DNA of 61,266 nt from Chloroflexota bacterium (lineage in GTDB: Bacteria; Chloroflexota; JAHJIN01): positions 1 through 61,266 of the forward strand of contig JAHJIN010000368.1 of assembly GCA_018823415.1 (NCBI GenBank), read 5' to 3'. The translations under genes were made by a program, and so were the position numbers. Of this stretch, positions 17,819-25,114 are shown piece by piece. The stretch's first letter is position 1. Each line of letters opens with the position of its first letter. Below the pieces are notes generated by a model. It was not told the origin of the DNA. It searched no databases and was given only the letters and a program-made list of their open reading frames with translations.

Positions 17819-17860
17819 ATTATAGCACAGACCGGCCCTCTTGCACAGAGGTGGTATAAT
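17819..17860. promoter_or_regulatory. divergent extended -10 promoters for hflX and the GAF protein gene
   Basis: Minus strand: TGC followed by TATAAT (core at 17819-17824) for hflX. Plus strand: TGG followed by TATAAT (core at 17855-17860) for the GAF gene. Both are extended -10 elements and neither has a clear -35. The two cores lie only 30 bp apart, so polymerase binding at one should hinder the other. Confidence 0.65.
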
Positions 17861-17896
17861 AGTCACAGTGATATGGAAACGAGCGGAGAGAGGAAC

Positions 17897-19417
17897 ATGA
17901 TCGATCGAGAGGCATGGCAAGTCGTGCTCAAACAACCACGCGGGTGGCTGGTAGTGGTCCTGGCGGCGGCCGGCGCCATCGCAGCCATCATCCTGGCTGT
18001 GCGGCTGTGGCCGGCGCTGGAGGCGGCTCTCATCGCCGGCCTGGCGGTCTTGGGCTGGCTGATCGCGGCCCTGGGCCTGCTATGGGGTCAGGCGATGATC
18101 TGGCGCCAGCAAAAGCTGGACCAAAAACTGCGCGCCGAGCGTCACCGGGCCGAAAACGTCCAGGAGCAATCACAAAAGCTGCTGCACCTGCAAGAGCAAA
18201 CCATGCTCTATGCCCAGGACCTGAACGACGCGGTGCAGCGCGAACGCCTGCGCATGGACGAACTCGACAGCATCCAGCAGGTGGCGATGGCCGTGCTCAG
18301 CGAACTGACGCTGGAGAGCGTGCTGGGCCTCATATCCGAGGCCGTGGCCACGCTTACCCAGGCCGATACCGCCTCGGTTTCGCTGCTCACCGTCGACAAC
18401 CGCATGCGCACCCACGTGGCCGCCTATGGCCTGACCGCCAGCGTGCTGCAGGGCACCTCGTCGCCGGCTGATACGGCCTTGCACGGCTGGGTCATCAAGA
18501 GCGGCGACGCGTTGCTGGTAGACAACTTGCGGGATACTGACTGGCGGCGCGGCCACGGCGCCGTGCGGCGTGATGGGCAAAAGACCGCCGTCGTTGCGCC
18601 CCTCAAGGTGCGCGGCCAGGTTATTGGCTGCCTGTCGGCCTTTGACAAGCGCCACGGCCAGCCCTTTGACGAGCACGATCTGCAACTCCTCACGCTTTTT
18701 GCCAACCAGGCGGCCATCGCCATCGAAAACGCCCGGCTTTACGAACAGGTGCGTCAGGACCTGACCGCCCAATCCGAGTTGGTTGGCCAGGTGCAGCGCC
18801 GGGTGCGTGAGAGCCTGGCTCTGGTGCAAGACCTCCTGGCCGTGGCAGAAAGGGAGCCGTATGCCCAGACCGCCGTTCGCCAGGTGCAGATCATCGCCCA
18901 GGTCTATGACCTGCTGGCGCAGCACGATTTCTCCTCGCTGACCTTTGCCGAGTTGGCCGAATCCATCGCCGGCCTGGTCTACACAGACCTGGATACCGAT
19001 GCGCAGGTCCCAATCGAGTTGACCATTCACGATGATGAGGTATGGTTATCGCCGGGGCAGGTCACGCCTCTGGCCCTGACCGTGTGCGAGGTTGTGCGTG
19101 AGTTGGCCCGCGATGCGCGCCCGGCGGCTGGCCGCATCGAGTTACGGGCGCGCCTGACCGAAGAGCCCGAGCGGCGGATCATGGTGCAGGTGCGGGGCTT
19201 TGGCCTGGCGCCCCAGTTGAGCAAGACCGGGCAGCGCGCGGTGCAATCGCTGGTGGAAAAGAACCTTCTGGGCCACATCCACACGAGCACCGAGGGTGAG
19301 CCGGCCACCGTCCTCATCCAGTTTCCCATAGAAGCGCAGCGGCCTAGCCTGCCCCTGCTTGAGGGCATACCCCTGGACGGCGAGATCGCGCCGCCGCCCT
19401 TTTTGCGCGATGCCTAG
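17897..19417 (+). CDS. membrane GAF protein with degenerate histidine-kinase-like C terminus
   Basis: A 506-aa protein. Two membrane helices lie at residues about 18-36 and 42-63, then a coiled coil (75-125), a GAF domain (about 135-285, LTLESVLGLISEAVATL to NQAAIAIENARLY), a HisKA_2-like helix pair (294-318, LVGQVQRRVRESLALVQDLL) and a region like a HATPase fold (ALTVCEVVRELARDARP). In HisKA_2 kinases the phospho-acceptor is in a HHRVKNNLQ-type motif; here the equivalent reads QRRVRESLA with no His, and the N-box is not recognisable. It therefore looks like a pseudokinase sensor. The stop overlaps the start of uvrC by one base. Confidence 0.75.
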   Translation: MIDREAWQVVLKQPRGWLVVVLAAAGAIAAIILAVRLWPALEAALIAGLAVLGWLIAALGLLWGQAMIWRQQKLDQKLRAERHRAENVQEQSQKLLHLQEQTMLYAQDLNDAVQRERLRMDELDSIQQVAMAVLSELTLESVLGLISEAVATLTQADTASVSLLTVDNRMRTHVAAYGLTASVLQGTSSPADTALHGWVIKSGDALLVDNLRDTDWRRGHGAVRRDGQKTAVVAPLKVRGQVIGCLSAFDKRHGQPFDEHDLQLLTLFANQAAIAIENARLYEQVRQDLTAQSELVGQVQRRVRESLALVQDLLAVAEREPYAQTAVRQVQIIAQVYDLLAQHDFSSLTFAELAESIAGLVYTDLDTDAQVPIELTIHDDEVWLSPGQVTPLALTVCEVVRELARDARPAAGRIELRARLTEEPERRIMVQVRGFGLAPQLSKTGQRAVQSLVEKNLLGHIHTSTEGEPATVLIQFPIEAQRPSLPLLEGIPLDGEIAPPPFLRDA

Positions 19418-21309
19418 TGATCATGATCGAGTCCGAGTTGCTCCAGGAACGGCTACGCGCGCTACCGGAATCGCCCGGCGTATACATCATGCGCGACGAA
19501 GCCGGCCAGGTCATCTATGTGGGCAAGGCCGTGCGTCTGCGCGACCGGGTGCGGTCCTATTTTACCGCCTCGGCCGGCCATAGCTTCAAGACCCAGGAAC
19601 TGGTCAGCCACATCGCCGATCTGGAGACCATCGTCACGGCCTCCGAATTGGAAGCCCTGCTGCTGGAAAATACCCTCATCAAGCAGCACCGGCCTCGCTA
19701 CAACATTCGCCTCAAGGACGACAAGACCTACCCCTATATCAAGGTCACGGTCCAGGAAACGTGGCCCCGTGTCCTCGTCACCCGGCGCCTGCTGGATGAC
19801 GGCGCTCGCTATTTTGGCCCCTTTAGCAGTGCCAAGTCGGTTCGCCGCACCGTAGAACTGCTGGACAAGCTCTTTCCCTATCGCTCGTGCAACAAGGAAA
19901 TCGACGGACAGGCCCGGCGGTCGTGCCTGTACTATCACATTGGCCGGTGCCTGGGGCCGTGTATCGGCGTGGCCGACCAGGCTGCTTACCAGGAGGCAGT
20001 TCGGGGCGTGACGCTGTTTCTGGAAGGCAAGCAGGAAGAATTGGTCGCTGGCCTGCACACCCAGATGGAGACCGCCGCCGAATCCTGGGAGTTTGAACGA
20101 GCGGCCCGGCTCCGCGACCAGATTCGCGCCGTGGAGAACGTGATCCAGCGGCAGCGCGTGGTCTCTAATGCCCTGAGCGACCACGATGTCATCGCCCTGG
20201 CCCGCGACCCAGCCCAGCCCGGGCAGAGCGGCGGCGAGACCTGCGCGCAGGTGTTTTTCGTGCGCGGCGGCAAGCTGCTGGGCCGGGAGAATTTCGTGCT
20301 AACGGGCACCGAGGGCAAGGACCAGCGCGAGATCATGACCAGCTTTGTGGAGCAATTCTACGCCCAGGCCACGCACGTGCCGCGCGAGGTGGTGCTCCAG
20401 AGCGAGGTGGACGAAGCCGCCATCATTGCTGCGTGGCTCCGGCAAAAGCGCGGCGCCCGGGTGGTGATCAAGGTGCCCCGGCGCGGCGAAAAGCGCGCGC
20501 TGGTGGAACTGGTGGCGCAAAACGCCGCGCAGGCCCTGACCGAGATGCGCGCCCGCTGGCTCACCGACCAGCACAAGACTGCTGCGGCCATCGCCGAGCT
20601 ACAAGAGGCGCTGGAGTTGGACCGGCCGCCCATGCGCATCGAGGGCTATGACATCTCGAACATCCAGGGGCAGAGTGCGGTGGGCTCGATGGTGGTGTTT
20701 CAAGAGGGCGCGCCGCGCAGCAAGGACTATCGGCGCTTTCGCATCAAGACGGTGGCCGGGGCCGACGACTATGCGATGCTCCAGGAGGTGCTGCGCCGGC
20801 GTTTTAAACGGGCGCACCGGGACGCCGCGGCTCGGGATGCCGCGGCCCGGGATGCCGAGGCCGACGATAGTGCCTGGGCCCGGCTCCCGGACCTGATCCT
20901 CATCGACGGGGGTAAGGGGCAGTTGAACGCCGCGCTGGCCGTGCTGGACGAGGCCCAGCTCGAGATTCCCACCCTGGGGCTGGCCAAGCAGCGCGAAGAG
21001 GTCTTTGTCAGGGGCGTGTCCGAGCCGATCAACTTGCCACCGGACTCGCAGGGCCTTTATTTGCTGCAACGCATCCGCGACGAGGCGCACCGCTTTGCCA
21101 TCACCTATCACCGGCGCGTGCGCCAGACTGAGGGCGTGCGCTCCCGGCTGGACGACGTGCCGGGCGTGGGTCCCCGGCGCAAGGCCGCGCTGCTCAAGCA
21201 CTTTGGGTCGGTGCCGGCCATCCAGCAGGCGACCGTGACCGAGATCGCCGCCGTGCCGGGCATACATCTTGCCCTGGCCGAGCAGATCAAAGAGGCCCTG
21301 GGCGGCTAA
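19417..21309 (+). CDS. uvrC: UvrABC system subunit C
   Basis: A 630-aa excinuclease subunit that makes both incisions in nucleotide excision repair. It has the GIY-YIG nuclease (SPGVYIMRDEAGQVIYVGKA), the UvrB-binding UVR motif (ESWEFERAARLRDQI), the RNase H-like nuclease (EGYDISNIQGQSAVGSMV; LILIDGGKGQLNAAL) and a C-terminal helix-hairpin-helix pair (LDDVPGVGPRRKAALLKHFG). The start is GTG 19417 overlapping the previous stop, or ATG 19423; no clear ribosome site precedes either, consistent with coupling. An insertion of three 15-bp units at 20818-20862 (RDAAA repeated) lengthens a surface loop. Confidence 0.97.
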   Translation: MIMIESELLQERLRALPESPGVYIMRDEAGQVIYVGKAVRLRDRVRSYFTASAGHSFKTQELVSHIADLETIVTASELEALLLENTLIKQHRPRYNIRLKDDKTYPYIKVTVQETWPRVLVTRRLLDDGARYFGPFSSAKSVRRTVELLDKLFPYRSCNKEIDGQARRSCLYYHIGRCLGPCIGVADQAAYQEAVRGVTLFLEGKQEELVAGLHTQMETAAESWEFERAARLRDQIRAVENVIQRQRVVSNALSDHDVIALARDPAQPGQSGGETCAQVFFVRGGKLLGRENFVLTGTEGKDQREIMTSFVEQFYAQATHVPREVVLQSEVDEAAIIAAWLRQKRGARVVIKVPRRGEKRALVELVAQNAAQALTEMRARWLTDQHKTAAAIAELQEALELDRPPMRIEGYDISNIQGQSAVGSMVVFQEGAPRSKDYRRFRIKTVAGADDYAMLQEVLRRRFKRAHRDAAARDAAARDAEADDSAWARLPDLILIDGGKGQLNAALAVLDEAQLEIPTLGLAKQREEVFVRGVSEPINLPPDSQGLYLLQRIRDEAHRFAITYHRRVRQTEGVRSRLDDVPGVGPRRKAALLKHFGSVPAIQQATVTEIAAVPGIHLALAEQIKEALGG

Positions 21310-21382
21310 CGGCGCGGCCAGACTGGCCTGATTACACCAGACTTGTCGGAAATAAGCCATAGCTGTTCTACCGTGATATTTG

Positions 21383-21441
21383 AACGCAGATATTCACAGA
21401 TGAACCCAGATTTTCTGGTTTTATCTGCGAAAATCTGCGTT
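21383..21441. repeat. ACGCAGAT-type inverted repeat between convergent genes
   Basis: AACGCAGAT (21383-21391) and ATCTGCGTT (21433-21441) form a perfect 9-bp inverted repeat around an AT-rich centre with further copies of CAGAT and ATCTG. It lies in the 165-bp gap between uvrC and the convergent coaE, a terminator position, and its arms are close to those of the folD terminator at 51140-51213. It is probably one copy of a dispersed repeat used as a terminator. Confidence 0.6.
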
Positions 21442-21474
21442 TGTTGTGTTGCGTTATTCCGTCTGGCTGCTATT

Positions 21475-22068
21475 TCAGATAATATCTACCGTTTCCCGCC
21501 AGGCGCGCTCGACCTGCCGTCGCGTCTCTTCCAGCGTCCCTCCATTGTCAATGACCACGTCGGCCCGGGCCATTTTCTCCTCTTGGGGCGGCTGCGCGTC
21601 GATGCGCAGTTCGGCCTCGGCGCGCGACAGGCCCCGGGTGCGCATCAGTCGCTCCACCTGCACGGCGCGGGGGGCCGTCACCACCCACACCGCATCGCAC
21701 TCGTCGGCCGCGCCGCTCTCGATGAGCTTGATAGCCTCGCGCACCAGCACCGGGGCCGTCGAGCGCCGGGCCAGGGCCTGCATCTCCCGGATGACCGCCG
21801 GGTGCGCGATGGCTTCCAGCCGGGCCAGCGCCGCCGGGTCCCGAAACACGATGGCCCCCAGCTTGCCCCGGTCGATCTCGCCGTCTGGTCCCAGGATGTC
21901 CTCGCCAAAGGCCAGCACCACATCTTGCCACGCCGGCCGGCCCCGGCGCATCACCGCGTGGGCCACGGCGTCCGCGTCTACCACCTGGGCGCCCAGATCG
22001 GCCAGCATGTGAGCCACGGTACTCTTGCCGGTGGCAATATTGCCGGTGAGACCTATGATGTAGGTCAT
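21475..22068 (-). CDS. coaE: dephospho-CoA kinase
   Basis: A 197-aa kinase for the last step of coenzyme A synthesis. The P-loop is IIGLTGNIATGKSTVAHMLA, followed by the dephospho-CoA site VVDADAVAHAVM, and the lid and Walker regions CDAVWVVTAPRAVQVERLM and MARADVVIDNGGT. Length is typical. Its ATG overlaps the stop of the LarA-like gene (ATGA), so the two are coupled even though they have unrelated pathways. Confidence 0.95.
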   Translation of the reverse strand: MTYIIGLTGNIATGKSTVAHMLADLGAQVVDADAVAHAVMRRGRPAWQDVVLAFGEDILGPDGEIDRGKLGAIVFRDPAALARLEAIAHPAVIREMQALARRSTAPVLVREAIKLIESGAADECDAVWVVTAPRAVQVERLMRTRGLSRAEAELRIDAQPPQEEKMARADVVIDNGGTLEETRRQVERAWRETVDII

Positions 22069-23303
22069 GTGGGCACCACCGTAGGCAAGATAAACCCGCC
22101 GTGAGGGATGGCATAGGTGCGGGCCTGGGGGCCGTGTCGTCGCCTGGCACGGTCCAGGGCCTCGGTCAGGCTGGCGGCCGGGGTCAGGCGCATGGCCGCC
22201 ACCGTCTCTGCCGGCAGGTCCGACACCACCACGATCTCGCGGCCGCGCATCAGCCGCGCAGTCGCCACGGCGCGATGGCCACCCAGGCAGATGTCGTCCT
22301 CGGGCGTTGCGAGCAGGGCCTCGACGGACGCTGTTTGACGCAGCCAGTCCTCAAACAGTGCCGAGCCGACGCCTTCCCGGCATTCGGCCAGCAGGATCAG
22401 GGTGCCGCCGGGCGCCGTGACCAGCGCCGCGTGCTCTATCGCCTTCTGGGCCTGGTACAGGTTGATGTCCTTGGGATGACCGCCGGCCGACACCACGACC
22501 ACGTCGGCCGGGGCCGGCACCGGCACGCGATAGAGCGCGTCGCCGGCCGCCACCGCCGCTGCAAACACCTCGGCCATTGTCCCAGCGAATACCCCCACGA
22601 TCTCGCGCTCTTCGTTTACCACCAGTTCCACGTCGAAATCGACGCCTACGCGCTGCGCCGCCTCCATCATCTCGTGGTGGATCACGTTATCGGCCAGGTT
22701 GGCCGGCCGCACGTAGGGCTGCGTGACCCGGGCGTGGTTGGCGCGAATGGTTTCGCGGCCGGCGATACCCGGCAGAATGCTCTTGCGGCTGCCGCTGTAC
22801 CCGGCCAAATAGTGCGGCGTAACCAAGCTGACCACCACCAGAAACTCGGCGGTCACGGCCCGCTGGTCGATCCAGAGTTCGTTGCCGGTGTGGAGCCGGC
22901 CCAGCGACACGTTCCCGGTATCGGCGTCGTGCTGGAAAAAGGGGTGCGTCGCTGCCACCGGGCCATAAGTGGCGGCGATTTCGGCGTCGGTGTAGCGGCG
23001 GTGCGTGCCCTGGGCGATGAGAAACTCGGCGGCGGCGGGTTGCAGCTCGTCCACCAGAGCCGGCAGCACTTCTCGATACGGCACGCCGCGCGTCAGGTCG
23101 TTCACCAGAACCAGGGCCTGACGCGCCCCGGCCCGGCGAATCGCTTCCGCCAGGGGCGGCCCGGCCACCGGCTCGCGCAAGGCCCGGCGCACGTCCGACG
23201 CTCGCAGCGCGCCCGGCGCGTGGTCCAGGGCCAGCACGCGAGGGGCCGGGTGGTCGGCCGGCCAGTCCAGCATTCCATCGCCATACGGCAATGCCAGGGG
23301 CAT
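22065..23303 (-). CDS. LarA family nickel-pincer enzyme (lactate racemase-like, DUF2088)
   Basis: A 412-aa protein of the lactate racemase family. It has LVLVNDLTRGVPY, QGTHRRYTDAEI, a His-rich segment HPFFQHDADTGN, and the signature SGSRKSILPGIAGRETIRANH, which carries the Lys that anchors the nickel pincer cofactor and a conserved His. LarA needs the cofactor made by LarB, LarC and LarE; none are in this window. Many family members racemise or epimerise other hydroxy acids, so lactate is not certain. It is transcribed with coaE (overlap of four bases). Confidence 0.85.
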   Translation of the reverse strand: MPLALPYGDGMLDWPADHPAPRVLALDHAPGALRASDVRRALREPVAGPPLAEAIRRAGARQALVLVNDLTRGVPYREVLPALVDELQPAAAEFLIAQGTHRRYTDAEIAATYGPVAATHPFFQHDADTGNVSLGRLHTGNELWIDQRAVTAEFLVVVSLVTPHYLAGYSGSRKSILPGIAGRETIRANHARVTQPYVRPANLADNVIHHEMMEAAQRVGVDFDVELVVNEEREIVGVFAGTMAEVFAAAVAAGDALYRVPVPAPADVVVVSAGGHPKDINLYQAQKAIEHAALVTAPGGTLILLAECREGVGSALFEDWLRQTASVEALLATPEDDICLGGHRAVATARLMRGREIVVVSDLPAETVAAMRLTPAASLTEALDRARRRHGPQARTYAIPHGGFILPTVVPT

Positions 23304-23321
23304 GTCACGAGCCTCCAGGGA

Positions 23322-23762
23322 TTATCGGTGGCTGTACCACGTGGCGAGCAGATTGACGAAATAAGTGATGAGGGTGACGATGCCCCACGGCACGGTCACG
23401 AGAAAGGCATAGCCCACCATGCCCATCAGAGCCAGGTAATAGACGGCCGTGTAGGGTCCCACCAGGCGGGGGGTGCGCCGCCACTCTATGTGCAGCAAAT
23501 AGTCCAGCGTGAACTCGACGGCGCAGAACAGGGCCAACAGAGTCGGCATCACCACGGCCCACAGTGGGCGTTGGGCCAGCAGGTTGATGACGGCGACCAC
23601 GCCGGCCGGCACGCCCATCGCCACCACCACCAGGCCCAGGGCGCTTTCCAGCCGGTCCCGACCCCGGGTGCGCGCCAGGAACAGCGCGGCGATGAGCACG
23701 TTGATCACGTTCGCCGCGAGGATGAGGATGATGTCGGCGGCTTGTAGGATGGTTTCGTTCAT
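23322..23762 (-). CDS. small multi-pass membrane protein, function unknown
   Basis: A 146-aa protein with four hydrophobic segments (ADIILILAANVINVLIAALFLA, ALGLVVVAMGVPAGVVAVINLL, WAVVMPTLLALFCAVEFTL, LALMGMVGYAFLVTVPWGIVTLI). The ATG at 23762 overlaps the stop of the upstream lipoprotein gene (ATGA-like overlap at 23759-23762), so both are translated from one message. No family recognised; the context suggests an envelope role. Confidence 0.6.
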   Translation of the reverse strand: MNETILQAADIILILAANVINVLIAALFLARTRGRDRLESALGLVVVAMGVPAGVVAVINLLAQRPLWAVVMPTLLALFCAVEFTLDYLLHIEWRRTPRLVGPYTAVYYLALMGMVGYAFLVTVPWGIVTLITYFVNLLATWYSHR

Positions 23763-25078
23763 GATGGTGATCGCCTCCGAATACGACGATTGGCCTGGTA
23801 GCCGACAGCCAGCAGCACGACCGCGACGATTGCGCCGGTCACACAGCAGCACCCGCTCCCGACCAGCCCGGCCGGATACACGGCGTCGTGCCAAGCCTCT
23901 GACGACGCCGTGAGCGTGCGAGGCTCCCGGCTGGTCATGTCGAGCCGCCAAGTGAGAGTGTTCTCGTCCACGATGGCGGCGTTATGGGCGGTGATGCGGC
24001 CCGGCAGGGTGACGCTGTATCGCAGGTCGGTCATCTCGCTCAGAGCGGCGTGCCATTCGTTGAGGGCTGGGTCCGCGCCGGTCGGAGGCACCGGTGCAAC
24101 GGTGGACGTGAAAGCGAACGTGGGCCGCCAGAGTTCGCCGCCCCGGGTCAGCGTGATGGTCTCGCCCAGGCCCAGGAGCGGGTCACGGCCCAGCGCCCGC
24201 AGTTCGGCACCGTCCACGAATGGCTTGCTGATGACGATGCCCGAGCGCCCCATACCCTCGTAGGGTTCTACCTTGTTGTTGCCGGCCTCGGCGGTCCGGC
24301 GCAGCCCGGCAAAGGGATCCTCTTCCGAATCGGCCACCAGGCCCCGGGCCAGGGCGATGGTGAGCCGGCGCTCGCCGCCGCCATCCGGCCGCACCACGGT
24401 ATCCACGTGCGCATAGACCACATGCGCGATGCGCGCCGTGACCTCTAGCTCGCGCGTCCCCACGGCCGAGCCCAGGTCCACGTCCCACGTGAGCCGGTTG
24501 CCATCCACCCTGCTGGCATTGTGCGACACGATTTCGCCCACGCCGGCCGGCAGCACAATGACATAGTTGAAATACACCGCCCCCAGCAGCGGGTCCGCGA
24601 TGCCCAGCGCCTTCAAATCCTCTTTTGTGGCGTCGATGAGGGCATTGATCTGGCTGACATTCAGCCGCACGCGCACGATGAACATGCTATCGCGCAGCGT
24701 GGCCTGCTGGGTGACGCGCACCTCTTCGCCCAGGTCTGCAAAGGGGCCGGACTCGCCCAGCGCTTCCAGTTCCGCCACGCTGTCAAACGGCAGCCGCACC
24801 ACCACGCCGGTCTGACTGCCCTCGTGGAAATCCTCCACCGTGGCCCCGGCAGCCTGGGCGCGCGCCCGCACCTGAGCGAACGGGTCGCCGATGCCGGCAG
24901 CCTTGGCGGCCTCCAACGCCATGTCGTCAATGGCCCAGGACAACGACTTGATCCCGCCGCCGCCCACGTGGAACTCGGTGCTGGAGCGGATGGTGACGCA
25001 AGCCGACAAGAAAAGGCTTGCTGCGATCAATAGAAAACGTAATGCGTAAAACGTAAAACGTGAAACGTGAAACGTCAT
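23759..25078 (-). CDS. lipoprotein with a C-terminal membrane anchor (LppM-like repeats)
   Basis: About 439 aa. The signal peptide ends in a lipobox (LFLSAC), and a hydrophobic helix follows at the C terminus (GLVGSGCCCVTGAIVAVVLLAVGY), so the body is outside the cell and tethered at both ends. The body has two or three similar beta-rich blocks that contain DPFAxxRxxAxAxGxxVE and GVVV/GIVISKPF segments, like LppM/DUF3153 domains. The start is uncertain: ATGs at 25105, 25093 and 25078 all lack a ribosome site. The N-terminal codons fall inside a tandem ACGTGAAACGT repeat, so the signal peptide (MTFHVSRFTFYALRF) is repeat-derived. Confidence 0.7.
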   Translation of the reverse strand: MTFHVSRFTFYALRFLLIAASLFLSACVTIRSSTEFHVGGGGIKSLSWAIDDMALEAAKAAGIGDPFAQVRARAQAAGATVEDFHEGSQTGVVVRLPFDSVAELEALGESGPFADLGEEVRVTQQATLRDSMFIVRVRLNVSQINALIDATKEDLKALGIADPLLGAVYFNYVIVLPAGVGEIVSHNASRVDGNRLTWDVDLGSAVGTRELEVTARIAHVVYAHVDTVVRPDGGGERRLTIALARGLVADSEEDPFAGLRRTAEAGNNKVEPYEGMGRSGIVISKPFVDGAELRALGRDPLLGLGETITLTRGGELWRPTFAFTSTVAPVPPTGADPALNEWHAALSEMTDLRYSVTLPGRITAHNAAIVDENTLTWRLDMTSREPRTLTASSEAWHDAVYPAGLVGSGCCCVTGAIVAVVLLAVGYQANRRIRRRSPS

Positions 25079-25105
25079 TCGTGATTCGTCCATTCGTCTA
25101 TTCAT
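25025..25105. repeat. tandem ACGTAAA/ACGTGAAA and ATTCGTC repeats overlapping a gene start
   Basis: The plus strand shows five to six copies of a 7- to 10-base unit (AACGTAAAACGTAAAACGTG and AAACGTGAAACGTC), followed by copies of ATTCGTC/ATTCATCC. The array runs across the start region of the lipoprotein gene and codes for its first residues. Related sequence occurs at 41426-41450 and 50039-50060. Confidence 0.6.
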
Positions 25106-25114
25106 CCATTCGTT

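Noticed and set aside
22101..23747. A 548-codon frame on the plus strand opposite the LarA-like and membrane protein genes
   Set aside because: Composition (Gly/His/Arg-rich) is that of an antisense shadow; the minus-strand genes have clear motifs and overlapping starts.
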